Shown: positions 7,825-16,503, counted from the stretch's first letter. The stretch: 64,000 bases of DNA from an uncultured Clostridium sp. (GCF_900547735.1 NZ_URHZ01000004.1:55052-119051), one strand, 5' to 3'. The notes: generated by a model from the letters alone, not told the origin. Translations and numbers: made by a program.

Positions 7825-9014
7825 TGAGTAATAAATTTAAAGAGTATTATGATAATAGAGATGTAATCTCCTTTTTCTCAGGAGCGATGGGACTTGACAT
7901 AGGTTTAGGAAAAGCTGGATTGAATGTGGTAATTGGGCAGGACTTTGAGAAATCCTGTGTTGAGACAATGAAAGCCAATGGGCATAATGTGCTTGGTGGA
8001 GACATTCGTGAGATTCAGCCACAGACTTTACTTGATATGACGGGTCTTAAAGTTGGAGAACCTTTTTTGATTTGTGGTGGTCCTCCTTGTCAGCCATTTT
8101 CTACAGCCGGAAAGAGGCTTGGAATTAACGATCCACGCGGTAGTTTATTTATGGATTTTATTAGGATGATTGATTATATTCGTCCAAGGTTTTTTGTTAT
8201 GGAGAATGTAAAAGGCATTATGTCTGCACCTTTAAAACACGTGCCGTCAGAAGAAAGAAGCGATAAAGACCCGGAACAGCAATTAGGAACAGTGTTAGAT
8301 GTTATATTGGCTGAGTTTAAAAAATTAGGATACAAAACGGTTTATGGAGTATTGGATGCAGTTAATTATGGTGTTCCACAATTCCGTGAAAGATTTGTCT
8401 TGATTGGCAGCAGAGATGACGAAGACATTTTTCTTCCGATTCCTACTAATTTTCAGATGCATCAAAATCCAGAATGCCGATGGAAAACAGTGGGAGATGC
8501 AATAAAAGGTTTGGAACACGATGGCAGCGATTGCGCAACATTAAGTGAAGAACGAAAGAAGTATCTACACATGGTGCCGGAAGGTGGAAACTGGAAAGAC
8601 CTGCCGAAAGAAATCATTCCGACAGCAATGGGAGGAGCTTATGAATCTGGTGGTGGAAAAGTAGGGTTCTATCGCAGACTTTCATACAATCAACCGTCAC
8701 CGACCGTTGTTACTTCTCCAGTACAGAAAGCAACTATGATGTGCCACCCTGTTCTGGATAGACCTTTGAGTTTAAGTGAGTATGCACGAATACAGCAATT
8801 TCCAGATGATTGGATTTTTGTCGGAACGGTAGCTGCAAAATACCGTCAAATAGGAAATGCCGTACCTGTCGGACTTGCGGAAGCAATCGGAAAATCGATT
8901 ATTTCAACAGCTGATAAAACTTCTACGATAGTCACAAAGAGATTTAGAGGTACGGCTGTTCATAGTAAGATTAAGAATGCATTGGAATTGGGAGGAAGTA
9001 ATTATGGCAATTAA
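7824..9014 (+). CDS. C5-cytosine DNA methyltransferase of a type II restriction-modification system
   Basis: Transfers methyl from SAM to cytosine C5 in the site cut by the neighbouring nuclease. Of 396 residues: motif I VISFFSGAMGLDIGLGKAG near residue 14, catalytic motif IV GGPPCQPFS (the Cys of PCQ is the nucleophile), motif VI MENVKG, motif VIII QFRERFVLIGSR, motif IX SLSEYARIQQFPDDW and motif X RQIGNAVPVGLAEAI. The stretch between VIII and IX is the single target-recognition region. Its stop overlaps the next start by 11 bases. The recognised DNA site cannot be read from sequence. Confidence 0.92.
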   Translation: MSNKFKEYYDNRDVISFFSGAMGLDIGLGKAGLNVVIGQDFEKSCVETMKANGHNVLGGDIREIQPQTLLDMTGLKVGEPFLICGGPPCQPFSTAGKRLGINDPRGSLFMDFIRMIDYIRPRFFVMENVKGIMSAPLKHVPSEERSDKDPEQQLGTVLDVILAEFKKLGYKTVYGVLDAVNYGVPQFRERFVLIGSRDDEDIFLPIPTNFQMHQNPECRWKTVGDAIKGLEHDGSDCATLSEERKKYLHMVPEGGNWKDLPKEIIPTAMGGAYESGGGKVGFYRRLSYNQPSPTVVTSPVQKATMMCHPVLDRPLSLSEYARIQQFPDDWIFVGTVAAKYRQIGNAVPVGLAEAIGKSIISTADKTSTIVTKRFRGTAVHSKIKNALELGGSNYGN

Positions 9015-9744
9015 CAATTCATATGACGAAAAGGAAGTAGTGCAGGCAATTGCTACAGCTTTAGAAACTTTTTATGGGACTTTAATTGAAAAAATTGATG
9101 GTCTCAATATTCAGAAAGTGATGAAAAGAAAAAATCCATATCTCTATAGAGCAAAAGCGATGGAGAGTGCTGCAGAAATCGTGGAGTCTGTTTTGACGGC
9201 TTTTGTAAGTTCAAGTGAGGAGACAATCTTTGGAAATTGTTTCTTCGAGCCGATTGCCATTGCGGCCAGTGGAGGAAATAAAGCATTGGCAGAAGGTATC
9301 GATATCATGATTCAGGATAATGAAGCGAATGTTATTTCTGCAATTGCAGTTAAGAGTGGACCATCTGTGTTTAATGCAGACAGCAAGAAAAGACAGGAGC
9401 AAAACTTCATGGCTGCATCGAAATTGGCACAGCAGGCTAAGGCGAGATATGAAGCCTATATTGGCTATTGCTATGGCAAGAAAAAGGAAAGCGGACGCGG
9501 AAAGCCAAAGATGTATCGGGAACTTGCAGGTAAGCAGTTCTGGCAGGAAATCACAGGTGATGAAGATTTCTATAAGAAGATTATTACATACATGGGTACT
9601 ATGCCAGAACAGTATGTGTCAGAATACAAAGAAAGCTATAGCAAGGCAGCAAACCGTCTTGTGAGAGAGTTTTCAAACAGCTTCTGTAAGGAAGATGGCA
9701 GTATTGCTTGGGAACAGTTGGTAGCATTTAATTCCGGCGATTGA
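9004..9744 (+). CDS. PmeII-family type II restriction endonuclease (putative)
   Basis: A 246-residue protein directly coupled to the methyltransferase gene. I recognise the pattern of PmeII-like enzymes: KRKNPYLYRAKAMESAAEIV, SSSEETIFGNCFFEPIAIAA, GIDIMIQDNEANVISAIAVK followed by SGPSVFNADS, and GYCYGKKKESG. The D...(V)xVK-type arrangement around IDIM...AVKSG fits a PD-(D/E)XK active site. Start ATG 9004 has GGGAGGAAG upstream and lies inside the end of the methyltransferase gene, the usual arrangement for a cognate pair. Family assignment is from memory of the motif pattern; cutting specificity is unknown. Confidence 0.75.
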   Translation: MAINNSYDEKEVVQAIATALETFYGTLIEKIDGLNIQKVMKRKNPYLYRAKAMESAAEIVESVLTAFVSSSEETIFGNCFFEPIAIAASGGNKALAEGIDIMIQDNEANVISAIAVKSGPSVFNADSKKRQEQNFMAASKLAQQAKARYEAYIGYCYGKKKESGRGKPKMYRELAGKQFWQEITGDEDFYKKIITYMGTMPEQYVSEYKESYSKAANRLVREFSNSFCKEDGSIAWEQLVAFNSGD

Positions 9745-9782
9745 TTTCGAAGATAAAATGGCTTGAAGGAGGACGGCAATTT

Positions 9783-10781
9783 ATGCGTGTATTCAATTAT
9801 GCTTCTTACGCCCAGACACTTGAACTGGGTATTTCAAAACCGAATATGACAAAAATTGCAAAGGCTTTATTCGAGCCTATAATCAGCATGGATACAGTTC
9901 TAAACAGAAATGGAAATCCATACACGATTACACCTACAATGGCCAAGGCATGGTGGGAGCAGACGAGCGATATACCGGGCAATATAAAAATAGCGACGGG
10001 TATGCCGAATTTGGTTAATAGTATCGGAGAATATTTTAGTGAAAACATTATTGACGGACTGATTAACCAAATGCTTGAATCGAAGATGTATTCTGCTATG
10101 GTGGTGCTTATCAAAGAATCTGATTTACAGCAGAGTGAGATTGACGAACTATTACAATTCTATCAATTGAATGAAAACGATGAATTCCTTGGACGAGCCT
10201 TTCTCTATTCTGTTGCAAAAGATAACCTGCAAAAGGATGCTACAACCATTGAAACACCTATTGATACGGACATAAGGACGTTTAAGGAATTAATTAAAAA
10301 AAGCCATAAGAAGCCTGCAAGCATTGTGCCTCCAGATGAGATAGAGGATCACGAATTGGGTTATGTTCAGGAACTGTATCATGTTTACCATGAAGAAACT
10401 GGGGATGAATATGCTCGACCTTCTGATTTGGATTCACAACCGAAGCTAAAAAAGAATTTCAATCGTCAACGCAAGGATTATTATTGTGCAGAAACCATCC
10501 ATAGAGAACTGCGCGATACGATTCGGCTGGATGAAACAGAAGGATTTGATATCTTAAAGGGTGAGATGTTTGATGGTGTCATCACAACCTGTGAGAAGGA
10601 TTATGATAGTAGTCTGCAAAGGCTGACAGCTGTTATGGAACACGCTACAGGGGTTCCTATTTCGCATAATTTGCAAGACCGAATGCTTGATTGGGTTGGA
10701 CCCGGAGAAAAAAAGGGTGTTTGCCATATGCTGGTTAATGATAAACGCCTTACATGGATGGAGGATGATGACGATGATTGA
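9783..10781 (+). CDS. ABC-3C system protein, probable effector/adaptor component
   Basis: A 332-residue protein in the position of the first component of ABC-three-component (ABC-3C) systems, gene sets predicted by comparative genomics to act in biological conflict with phages or plasmids. Visible features: a globular N terminus (MRVFNYASYAQTLELGISKP), a mixed central region, a charged linker near residues 175-225 and an acidic tail ending WMEDDDDD. No nuclease motif is obvious. The start at 9783 follows AAGGAGGACGG. Its end overlaps the next start by 8 bases, so the three ABC-3C genes are coupled. Role inferred from the neighbours, not from its own residues. Confidence 0.6.
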   Translation: MRVFNYASYAQTLELGISKPNMTKIAKALFEPIISMDTVLNRNGNPYTITPTMAKAWWEQTSDIPGNIKIATGMPNLVNSIGEYFSENIIDGLINQMLESKMYSAMVVLIKESDLQQSEIDELLQFYQLNENDEFLGRAFLYSVAKDNLQKDATTIETPIDTDIRTFKELIKKSHKKPASIVPPDEIEDHELGYVQELYHVYHEETGDEYARPSDLDSQPKLKKNFNRQRKDYYCAETIHRELRDTIRLDETEGFDILKGEMFDGVITTCEKDYDSSLQRLTAVMEHATGVPISHNLQDRMLDWVGPGEKKGVCHMLVNDKRLTWMEDDDDD

Positions 10782-11223
10782 TAGTAAATTATTCAATTCT
10801 CCATTTGAGATGGAACTCAGGATGTTACTGCTTCTTTCTGCAAATGCGAAAACAGCATACACGGTTGATAGAATAGTGGCACTTGATTTTATTTCCTGCT
10901 ATGCTGCGGATTTTAGTCTTCCCTATGGAAACCTGCACGGACAGAATAATTATAAATATGGAGAAATCTCGAACAGGCGAATGCTCGTTCAAGAGGCGGT
11001 AAAAGCATCGGTAACCAAAGGATTAATTAATGTAGTAATTGACCGTGGTTATCTTTTTGTGATTTCAGAGCAGGGACTAAAATATATACGAAAACTCAAA
11101 GATGCTTATGCGTCCGAGTATAAGACGATTGCAAAGGCAGCAGTGAAAAAATACAGAAAGGACAGTGACGAGGATATTCTTGCTTCAATTCAGACTTTTT
11201 CCTTAAAGTCACTCAAGGGATAA
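10774..11223 (+). CDS. ABC-3C system middle component
   Basis: A 149-residue protein beginning MIDSKLFNSPFEMELRMLLL, the pattern of ABC-3C middle components, which are winged-helix-like proteins (often misnamed threonine transporters) that bridge ABC ATPase and effector. The central part YTVDRIVALDFISCYAADF and GLINVVIDRGYLFVISEQGL fit a winged helix. I chose ATG 10774 because GGAGG at 10760-10764 is at ideal spacing; ATG 10765 and 10768 are too close. It is followed 4 bases later by the ATPase gene. Confidence 0.7.
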   Translation: MIDSKLFNSPFEMELRMLLLLSANAKTAYTVDRIVALDFISCYAADFSLPYGNLHGQNNYKYGEISNRRMLVQEAVKASVTKGLINVVIDRGYLFVISEQGLKYIRKLKDAYASEYKTIAKAAVKKYRKDSDEDILASIQTFSLKSLKG

Positions 11224-11227
11224 TGGT

Positions 11228-13024
11228 ATGTTTTACATTAAGAGAATTTCCCTTCTTACAGGCGGCAATGTTGTTTCAACATTGGATTTGGAGTCGGGAC
11301 TGAATATCATATATGGTGAGTCCAATACAGGAAAAAGTCTGATAGTGGATTGCATTGATTATATGTTTGGGGCAACCGAACATCGTTTTGATGCAAAATT
11401 ACAGATTAAGCAGATTACGATGATATTGGATGTTGATGGCAAAAATCTGACTATGCGGCGAGAAATTGACAGCAACGATTTTGAGGTGTCAAGTTCTGTT
11501 GATTATATTGATAGCGATACATATAAAGCTGGAAATGCAAAAAAATGTATTAATGCAGTATGGCTTCGCTTAATGGGAATCGAAGACGAAGTTAAGATTA
11601 TCCAGACACTTACAGGAAAACCACAGCGATTAACACTGCGAACCTTTTATCATACTCTTCTTATAGATGAGCAGAGAGTTCAGGCAATCAGTAGTGTGTT
11701 GGCATCGGGCATTGGCTTTAACAAGAAGGTCAGTGTGCCTGTTCTGTCCTCTTTATTGTATTTGGCTACGGGCAATAATTATTTGCCAGAGAAGGCCGGG
11801 AAAAACAAAAAGACAAAGAGCGAACGTAAGGATGCCGTTAAGAAGTTTGTGGACAGGAGTATGTCTAAATTAGCTGAGAGAAAGGTGTCAGAACTTCAAA
11901 ACTTTTCTGAAGAGACACCAGCACAATTGCAGAAAAAGGTGGATTCTGTTATTGATGAGATTGGTGCGGTAGAAGGTGCCTTAGAGGAAGCAACGAACAG
12001 AAGCCGTGGTATTGCAGATAGGATTATCGCTATAGATGACCAAATCTCAGAGTCTCGTGTGTTGCGAAACCGTAATACATCGCTTTTGTCACAGTACGAA
12101 TCAGACATCAAGCGTTTGACGTTCATAGCAGATGGTGATATTCATAGTGAGAGCATTATGAAATTGGATCATTGTCCATTCTGTAATGGAGAACTCCCGA
12201 AGGACAAGGAAGAATCCTGTATCGATGCTGCTATTGCGGAGGTTAAAAAAATCGAAGCACAGATAAAGGATTTGAAATCTGTTCAAGACGCTATTTCCAA
12301 TGAAATGGAAGAATTGAATGAGACAAGACTTTCTCTGATGGCGGAGCGGCGTCAAGTTGACTCAATGATTAGAGGAGAACTCAGACCTCAGATTATACAG
12401 CTACGCAGCCATCTTGCAAATTATACGATGGCGTTGAATCAGTACAAAGCAAAAGAAATGATTGAGGCATTCAGTGATGTATTAGTTGGAGAATTGAAAG
12501 TAACCGAGGAAGAGGAATCCTCTACTCTTCAGATAAATATTCCGGGGAAATTCAATGATACTTTCCATGACAAGCTGGAACAAATTCTCAAGGAATTATT
12601 GGAGGTGTGTAATTATCAGCGTTTTGCCGGCGTGCGATTCGATACAGATGACCATGATGTAGTTGTTAATGGTCACTTGAAGAAAAGCCAAGGCAAAGGA
12701 TTCCGGGCATTTCTTAATACTATCCTCGCTATTGCAATACAGAATTGCTTCGATGAATTTAATCTGTACAAGCCTCAAATGCTTGTAGTTGATTCCCCTA
12801 TTCTTTCACTGAAAGAAAAAGAGGATCATATCGGAGAAGAACATACATCTGAAACCATGAAGAGCGGGTTGTTCAAGTACCTGCTGCAACATCAAGATAC
12901 ACGCCAAACGATTATAATAGAAAACGATATTCCAGAGTTGGATTATGAATCCGCACATCTTATTGAATTTACAAAAGATGAACAAAGAGGACGATATGGT
13001 TTGATAACAGGATATCGTGATTAA
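11228..13024 (+). CDS. DUF3732 ABC/SMC-like ATPase of an ABC-3C system
   Basis: A 598-residue ATPase of the Rad50/SMC-like group. Walker A is GESNTGKS at residues 30-37; long coiled-coil stretches follow (about 215-310 and 330-400), split by a CPFC zinc-hook-like motif near residue 315. The C-terminal lobe carries GKGFRAFLNTILAIAIQNC (signature-like) and Walker B LVVDSPIL near residue 520. DUF3732 proteins are the ATPase partners in one class of ABC-3C systems. Last gene of the operon; a strong terminator follows at 13041-13074. Probably senses or grips nucleic acid and signals to the first component. Confidence 0.82.
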   Translation: MFYIKRISLLTGGNVVSTLDLESGLNIIYGESNTGKSLIVDCIDYMFGATEHRFDAKLQIKQITMILDVDGKNLTMRREIDSNDFEVSSSVDYIDSDTYKAGNAKKCINAVWLRLMGIEDEVKIIQTLTGKPQRLTLRTFYHTLLIDEQRVQAISSVLASGIGFNKKVSVPVLSSLLYLATGNNYLPEKAGKNKKTKSERKDAVKKFVDRSMSKLAERKVSELQNFSEETPAQLQKKVDSVIDEIGAVEGALEEATNRSRGIADRIIAIDDQISESRVLRNRNTSLLSQYESDIKRLTFIADGDIHSESIMKLDHCPFCNGELPKDKEESCIDAAIAEVKKIEAQIKDLKSVQDAISNEMEELNETRLSLMAERRQVDSMIRGELRPQIIQLRSHLANYTMALNQYKAKEMIEAFSDVLVGELKVTEEEESSTLQINIPGKFNDTFHDKLEQILKELLEVCNYQRFAGVRFDTDDHDVVVNGHLKKSQGKGFRAFLNTILAIAIQNCFDEFNLYKPQMLVVDSPILSLKEKEDHIGEEHTSETMKSGLFKYLLQHQDTRQTIIIENDIPELDYESAHLIEFTKDEQRGRYGLITGYRD

Positions 13025-13040
13025 TATTGATTCTGCTACA

Positions 13041-13074
13041 GAGTCATTCACATTGAGTGAGTGGCTCTTTTTTT
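13041..13074 (+). terminator. Terminator of the defence operon
   Basis: GAGTCATTCAC (13041-13051), loop ATTGA, GTGAGTGGCTC (13057-13067): an 11-bp stem with two G-U pairs, followed by seven T. It separates defence operon transcription from the early phage operon. Confidence 0.88.
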
Positions 13075-13272
13075 ATGCCCTTTTTTAACTATATTCGAGC
13101 TGTATTTTATCTGTATTCCATGTCGATTACAGATTTCTGACTTTCAAGTATAGTAAGGACAGGCTTCAGTAAGCCATTTCTCAACAGAGGAAAAATTAAT
13201 CTCACAGCCTGAGATGCGCATTAAGGCGGCGGGATACATAGTAGGTTTGAACACAGAAATTATCTGTGAACA

Positions 13273-13393
13273 AGCCGATGATGTACCCACCGTGTCTTGT
13301 CATGCCATTTTCAGGTGCAGGAGTCGGTGGACACATAAATCCATCGGCTCCTTTTATGTTCCTGTCGCCACCATCCGGGCGGAAAGGCAGGAA
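13273..13393 (+). promoter_or_regulatory. Structured 5' leader of the sigma-like early gene
   Basis: Two nested perfect stems, AGCCGATG (13273-13280) with CATCGGCT (13342-13349) and CCACCG (13287-13292) with CGGTGG (13325-13330), are followed by a third hairpin, TTCCTG (13359-13364) with CAGGAA (13388-13393) that contains the inner pair CGCC/GGCG. The last arm includes the AGGAA ribosome site of the gene at 13399. The fold could therefore control translation. Structure is read from complementarity; function is inferred. Confidence 0.5.
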
Positions 13394-13398
13394 ATTTT

Positions 13399-13932
13399 AT
13401 GAAATTTCACAAGACAGCAGCAAATCAAAGAGGGACCTATCCTTACCGTTTTCAAAATGGAGACACCGTTATTTTAAAGCCGGGAGAAGATGGCATCACA
13501 GAAATGGACATCAAATCATTACATGCATTTGATGATTCGGAAGTCTATTTCAACATCAAAAACAGCCGCCCACAGCTTACCGATGAAGAAAAAACAGCAG
13601 TTAAGGAATGGCAGGACAAGCATCCGGGCGAGGAACTTCCAAAAAACTGGAATCTCTCTATCGAATCGTTGGAAGAGGAAGGAATCAGTCAGGACAAGTC
13701 TAAAGTACTTGCAGATACAGCCTATTCACCCTTTGAAGAAGTACCGGATGAAGTAGAGCGTTTGAGAGAAGTTGTTTCTATGCTGACACCACAGCAGCAG
13801 GAAATCTATCGCCGTGTATTAATTGATGAAGAGCCAGCACAGGATGTGGCAGCAGAGATGGGGATTCCTTCGAAGCAGGCAATGAATAATCGATTGAACA
13901 AAATCAAAGCACAGATTAAAAAATTATTCTAA
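13399..13932 (+). CDS. Sigma-70 region 4-like phage regulatory protein
   Basis: A 177-residue protein. The first 110 residues are a charged region with an extended strand pattern (YPYRFQNGDTVILKPGEDGI); residues 125-177 resemble sigma region 4: VSMLTPQQQEIYRRVLID, EEPAQDVAAEMGIPSKQAMN and RLNKIKAQIKK, a helix-turn-helix that reads promoter -35 elements. Proteins of this type head the early operons of many Lachnospiraceae prophages and conjugative elements. Likely a DNA-binding regulator rather than a full sigma factor because region 2 is missing. Confidence 0.65.
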   Translation: MKFHKTAANQRGTYPYRFQNGDTVILKPGEDGITEMDIKSLHAFDDSEVYFNIKNSRPQLTDEEKTAVKEWQDKHPGEELPKNWNLSIESLEEEGISQDKSKVLADTAYSPFEEVPDEVERLREVVSMLTPQQQEIYRRVLIDEEPAQDVAAEMGIPSKQAMNNRLNKIKAQIKKLF

Positions 13933-13942
13933 GAAGTTTTAA

Positions 13943-14001
13943 GTGGGGGTTTACTACCCTCACTTTTCTTTGACTGAGATTTGTAAGGGAGAACACCTTA
14001 C
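13943..14001 (+). promoter_or_regulatory. Repeated leader element, family TGACTGAGATTT, copy 1
   Basis: A terminator-like stem GTGGGGG (13943-13949)/CCCTCAC (13957-13963) with loop TTTACTA is followed by TTTTCTTTGACTGAGATTT and a second hairpin GTAAGG (13983-13988)/CCTTAC (13996-14001), just upstream of the ribosome site of the gene at 14020. Closely similar copies occur at 18506 and 51591. Confidence 0.75.
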
Positions 14002-14019
14002 AGGAAGCGAGGTGTCAAC

Positions 14020-14247
14020 ATGGCATTAAAACACAAGATTGTAATTAATGTCTCTGACACGAACGGAAGGAAAGCGTCCGTGCTTAAAGGTGCTGATATG
14101 AAACTTCCAACAAGAATCCTTCGATTTTTGTTTGGAGATTTCACACAAGTTTATCTTTTGAAGCCGGGGCAGACTGTAGAATCCGTGGATGTCAGAGAAG
14201 TCGGGAAAGGAGGTACATACCATGAGAAAAGTAACGACAATGCTTGA
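14020..14247 (+). CDS. Small conserved phage protein, function unknown
   Basis: 75 residues, start ATG 14020 with GCGAGGTG upstream. The sequence starts MALKHKIVINVSDTNGRKAS and contains KLPTRILRFLFGDFTQVYLL, then PGQTVESVDVREV, suggesting a small beta-rich fold. Found in the same position (before a Lys/Glu-rich small protein and DUF2800) in related prophages as I recall. Its end overlaps the next gene by 26 bases. No function is assigned. Confidence 0.6.
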   Translation: MALKHKIVINVSDTNGRKASVLKGADMKLPTRILRFLFGDFTQVYLLKPGQTVESVDVREVGKGGTYHEKSNDNA

Positions 14248-14566
14248 TGCGATGGCAGCAGTCATTACAGACATTCGTTCTTTAGCGGATAACCTGCAAA
14301 CTTTAGTTGAAGTAATCTCAGAAAAAGAGACAGTAGAAAAGCCAGTGGCAAAGAAGCCTAAGAAGAACACTGTAAAAGAAGTGGCAGCAGAGCCAGAAGA
14401 AAAGTCATTGACCTTGGAAGATGTTCGTGCAGTTTTAGCGGATAAATCTCGTAAAGGACATACGTCAGAGGTCAAAGCACTTCTTATAAAACATGGAGCA
14501 GATAAGCTGTCAGAAATTGATCCATCAAAATATGCAGCACTACTTGCAGATGCGGAGGTGTTGTAA
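14222..14566 (+). CDS. Lys/Glu-rich small phage protein
   Basis: 114 residues starting MRKVTTMLDAMAAVITDIRS at ATG 14222, with a perfect AAAGGAGGT upstream. A predicted N-terminal helix is followed by a Lys/Pro/Glu-rich linker (about residues 35-60) and a C-terminal helical part that resembles a SAP- or rrp5-annotated domain (LEDVRAVLADKSRKGHTSEV, LLIKHGADKLSEIDPSKYAAL). The C-terminal pattern matches the short helical repeat found in phage single-strand-binding accessory proteins, but this is a weak inference. Its stop overlaps the DUF2800 start by one base. Confidence 0.6.
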   Translation: MRKVTTMLDAMAAVITDIRSLADNLQTLVEVISEKETVEKPVAKKPKKNTVKEVAAEPEEKSLTLEDVRAVLADKSRKGHTSEVKALLIKHGADKLSEIDPSKYAALLADAEVL

Positions 14567-15708
14567 TGGGAGCACACGCATTGTTATCAGCATCGGCCAG
14601 TAAAAGGTGGTTGAGCTGTCCACCGTCTGCAAGGCTTTGTGAAAACAGTGAGGATAAAACAAGTGAGTATGCCATGCAGGGGATCGATGCACACAGCCTT
14701 TGCCAGTACAAGTTAGAAGCTGCACTTGGCATGAAGACAACCAATCCAACGGACGGCCTTACCTATTATGACGAGGAGATGGAAAACTGTGCAGAAAGTT
14801 ATGCCTCTTATGTGATGGAACAAAGAGCAATTGCTATGCAAACCTGTCAGGATCCGGTTGTATTGATAGAACAAAAGCTGGATTTCTCCAAATATGTGCC
14901 GGAGGGATTTGGAACCGGGGACTGCGTGATTATTGCAGATGGAACTTTAACGGTCATTGATTACAAGCACGGAAAAGGAATTCTGGTAGAAGCAGAGCAC
15001 AATCCTCAAATGGAATGTTATGCACTTGGAGCCTTGGAATTGTTTGACGGGATTTATGATATCGAAACTGTTAGTATGACCATTTTTCAACCGCGCAGGG
15101 AGAATGTCAGTACCTATACCATTTCCAAAGAGGAACTTTTGAGATGGGCAGCAGATGTTCTTGTTCCAACAGCCAAACTTGCCTATGCAGGCGAGGGAGA
15201 ATTTAGGGCAGGAGAACACTGCCAGTTCTGTAAGGTAAAAGCAACCTGCAGGAAACGTGCAGAGTACAACCTGGAACTTGCCCGCTATGATTTTGAAATG
15301 CCAGCTACTTTAGAAGATGAAGAAATAGAAGGAATTCTAGCGAAAGCAGATAACCTGGCATCATGGGTAAATGACATTAAGGAGTATGCACTTCAATCAG
15401 CAATCAGTGGAAAAGAATGGTCCGGTTGGAAAGTAGTCGAAGGTCGTTCTAACAGAAAGTACACCGATGAGAGTGCTGTTGCAGATGCAGTAACCGATGC
15501 AGGCTTTGATCCATATGAACAGAAGTTACTTGGTATTACAGCTATGACATCCGTTCTTGGCAAAAAGAAATTTGAAGATATCCTTGGAGGACTTATTTAC
15601 AAGCCTCAAGGGAAACCAACACTCGTACCGGAGAGTGATAAGCGTCCGGTAATGAATACAGCAAATCAGGATTTTAAAGAAAAAGAAGGAGGACAAAATA
15701 ATGTCTAA
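14566..15708 (+). CDS. DUF2800 protein, Cas4/RecB-like PD-(D/E)XK nuclease
   Basis: 380 residues. The start HALLSASASKRWLSCPPSAR is the signature of DUF2800. The nuclease core shows GDCVIIADGTLTVIDYKHGK (Asp plus DYK, equal to the D...(D/E)XK residues) and QMECYALGALELF (QxxxY helix). A cysteine group CQFCKVKATCRKR near residue 225, with an earlier cysteine in the N-terminal region, suggests a Cas4-type Fe-S cluster. Probably the phage exonuclease that prepares ends for recombination or replication, acting with the DUF2815 protein whose gene overlaps its end by 8 bases. Confidence 0.8.
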   Translation: MGAHALLSASASKRWLSCPPSARLCENSEDKTSEYAMQGIDAHSLCQYKLEAALGMKTTNPTDGLTYYDEEMENCAESYASYVMEQRAIAMQTCQDPVVLIEQKLDFSKYVPEGFGTGDCVIIADGTLTVIDYKHGKGILVEAEHNPQMECYALGALELFDGIYDIETVSMTIFQPRRENVSTYTISKEELLRWAADVLVPTAKLAYAGEGEFRAGEHCQFCKVKATCRKRAEYNLELARYDFEMPATLEDEEIEGILAKADNLASWVNDIKEYALQSAISGKEWSGWKVVEGRSNRKYTDESAVADAVTDAGFDPYEQKLLGITAMTSVLGKKKFEDILGGLIYKPQGKPTLVPESDKRPVMNTANQDFKEKEGGQNNV

Positions 15709-16270
15709 TATGAAAAATGCAAATCCAATGAAGGTTATTACAGGTTCAGGTACACGCTGGTCTTATGCCAATGTGTGGGAGCCAAAGAGTATCAACGGTG
15801 GTACCCCAAAGTACAGTGTGAGTTTGATTGTTCCAAAGTCTGATACAAAGACTGTGGAAAAGATTCAGGCAGCAATTGAAGCAGCCTACAAAGAGGGCGA
15901 AAGCAAGTTAAAAGGGAATGGTAGAAGTGTTCCGGCGCTTTCAGTGTTAAAGACACCTCTTCGTGATGGAGATACAGAACGTCCGGATGATGAAGCCTAT
16001 GCGGATGCCTATTTTATCAATGCAAATAGTGCCTCGGCTCCTGGTATCGTAGATGCAGACTGCCAGCCAATTATTGACCGCTCAGAAGTATATTCTGGAG
16101 TATATGGTCGTGCCAGTATCAATTTCTATGCATTCAATTCCAATGGAAATAAGGGGATTGCCTGCGGACTTAATAATCTGCAAAAGATGAAAGATGGAGA
16201 ACCTCTTGGTGGTAAATCTCATGCCGAGGATGATTTTGCAACAGAAGTAGATGAAGATTTTCTTGCATAA
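15701..16270 (+). CDS. DUF2815 family protein, probable single-strand DNA-binding
   Basis: 189 residues, recognised from TRWSYANVWEPKSINGGTPK, YSVSLIVPKSDTKTVEKI and SRPTINFYAF-like sequence near the end (here GRASINFYAFNSNGNKGIAC). DUF2815 proteins have an OB-like fold seen beside phage polymerases and DUF2800 nucleases and are thought to bind single-stranded DNA. The acidic tail (EDDFATEVDEDFLA) is the kind that recruits replication partners, as in SSB. Role inferred from context. Confidence 0.75.
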   Translation: MSNMKNANPMKVITGSGTRWSYANVWEPKSINGGTPKYSVSLIVPKSDTKTVEKIQAAIEAAYKEGESKLKGNGRSVPALSVLKTPLRDGDTERPDDEAYADAYFINANSASAPGIVDADCQPIIDRSEVYSGVYGRASINFYAFNSNGNKGIACGLNNLQKMKDGEPLGGKSHAEDDFATEVDEDFLA

Positions 16271-16285
16271 GGAGTGTGACAGATT

Positions 16286-16438
16286 ATGACAACAGTTCAA
16301 AGTATGATGCTTGCCGTGTGTTTTGGAGCGGTTATGGGAACATTCATTGCCAATGTGGCAATCCTCATTAAAGATGCAGTGGACAACCATAAAGAAAAGA
16401 AACGCAGGAAAGAAGAAACTGCAAAAGATAAAGAATAA
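16286..16438 (+). CDS. Small single-pass membrane protein (DUF3789-like)
   Basis: 50 residues: MTTVQSMMLAVCFGAVMGTF, then IANVAILIKDAVDNHKEKKR and a Lys/Glu-rich tail. One transmembrane helix (about residues 8-28) with a charged cytoplasmic end. ATG 16286 follows AAGGAGTGTG. Such proteins are common between DUF2815 and polymerase genes in Clostridia prophages; function unknown. Confidence 0.65.
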   Translation: MTTVQSMMLAVCFGAVMGTFIANVAILIKDAVDNHKEKKRRKEETAKDKE

Positions 16439-16503
16439 GTAATACAGGCGGGGCGGCAGGAGTAATCTTGACCGCCTTGTTTGTTTGGAAAGGAATAGAC
16501 AAT

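Larger units (their letters stand above)
13025..13398 (+). other. Intergenic region between defence operon and early phage genes
   Basis: About 370 bases without a gene. It holds the terminator of the ABC-3C operon (13041-13074), an A+T-rich stretch that may contain an early promoter although I see no clear consensus, a small hairpin CACAGA-aatta-TCTGTG near 13252-13268, and the strongly foldable leader of the next gene (13273-13393). Confidence 0.6.

Noticed and set aside
13214..13402. Small open frames upstream of the sigma-like gene
   Set aside because: They run through the perfect stems of the structured leader and have no ribosome site.
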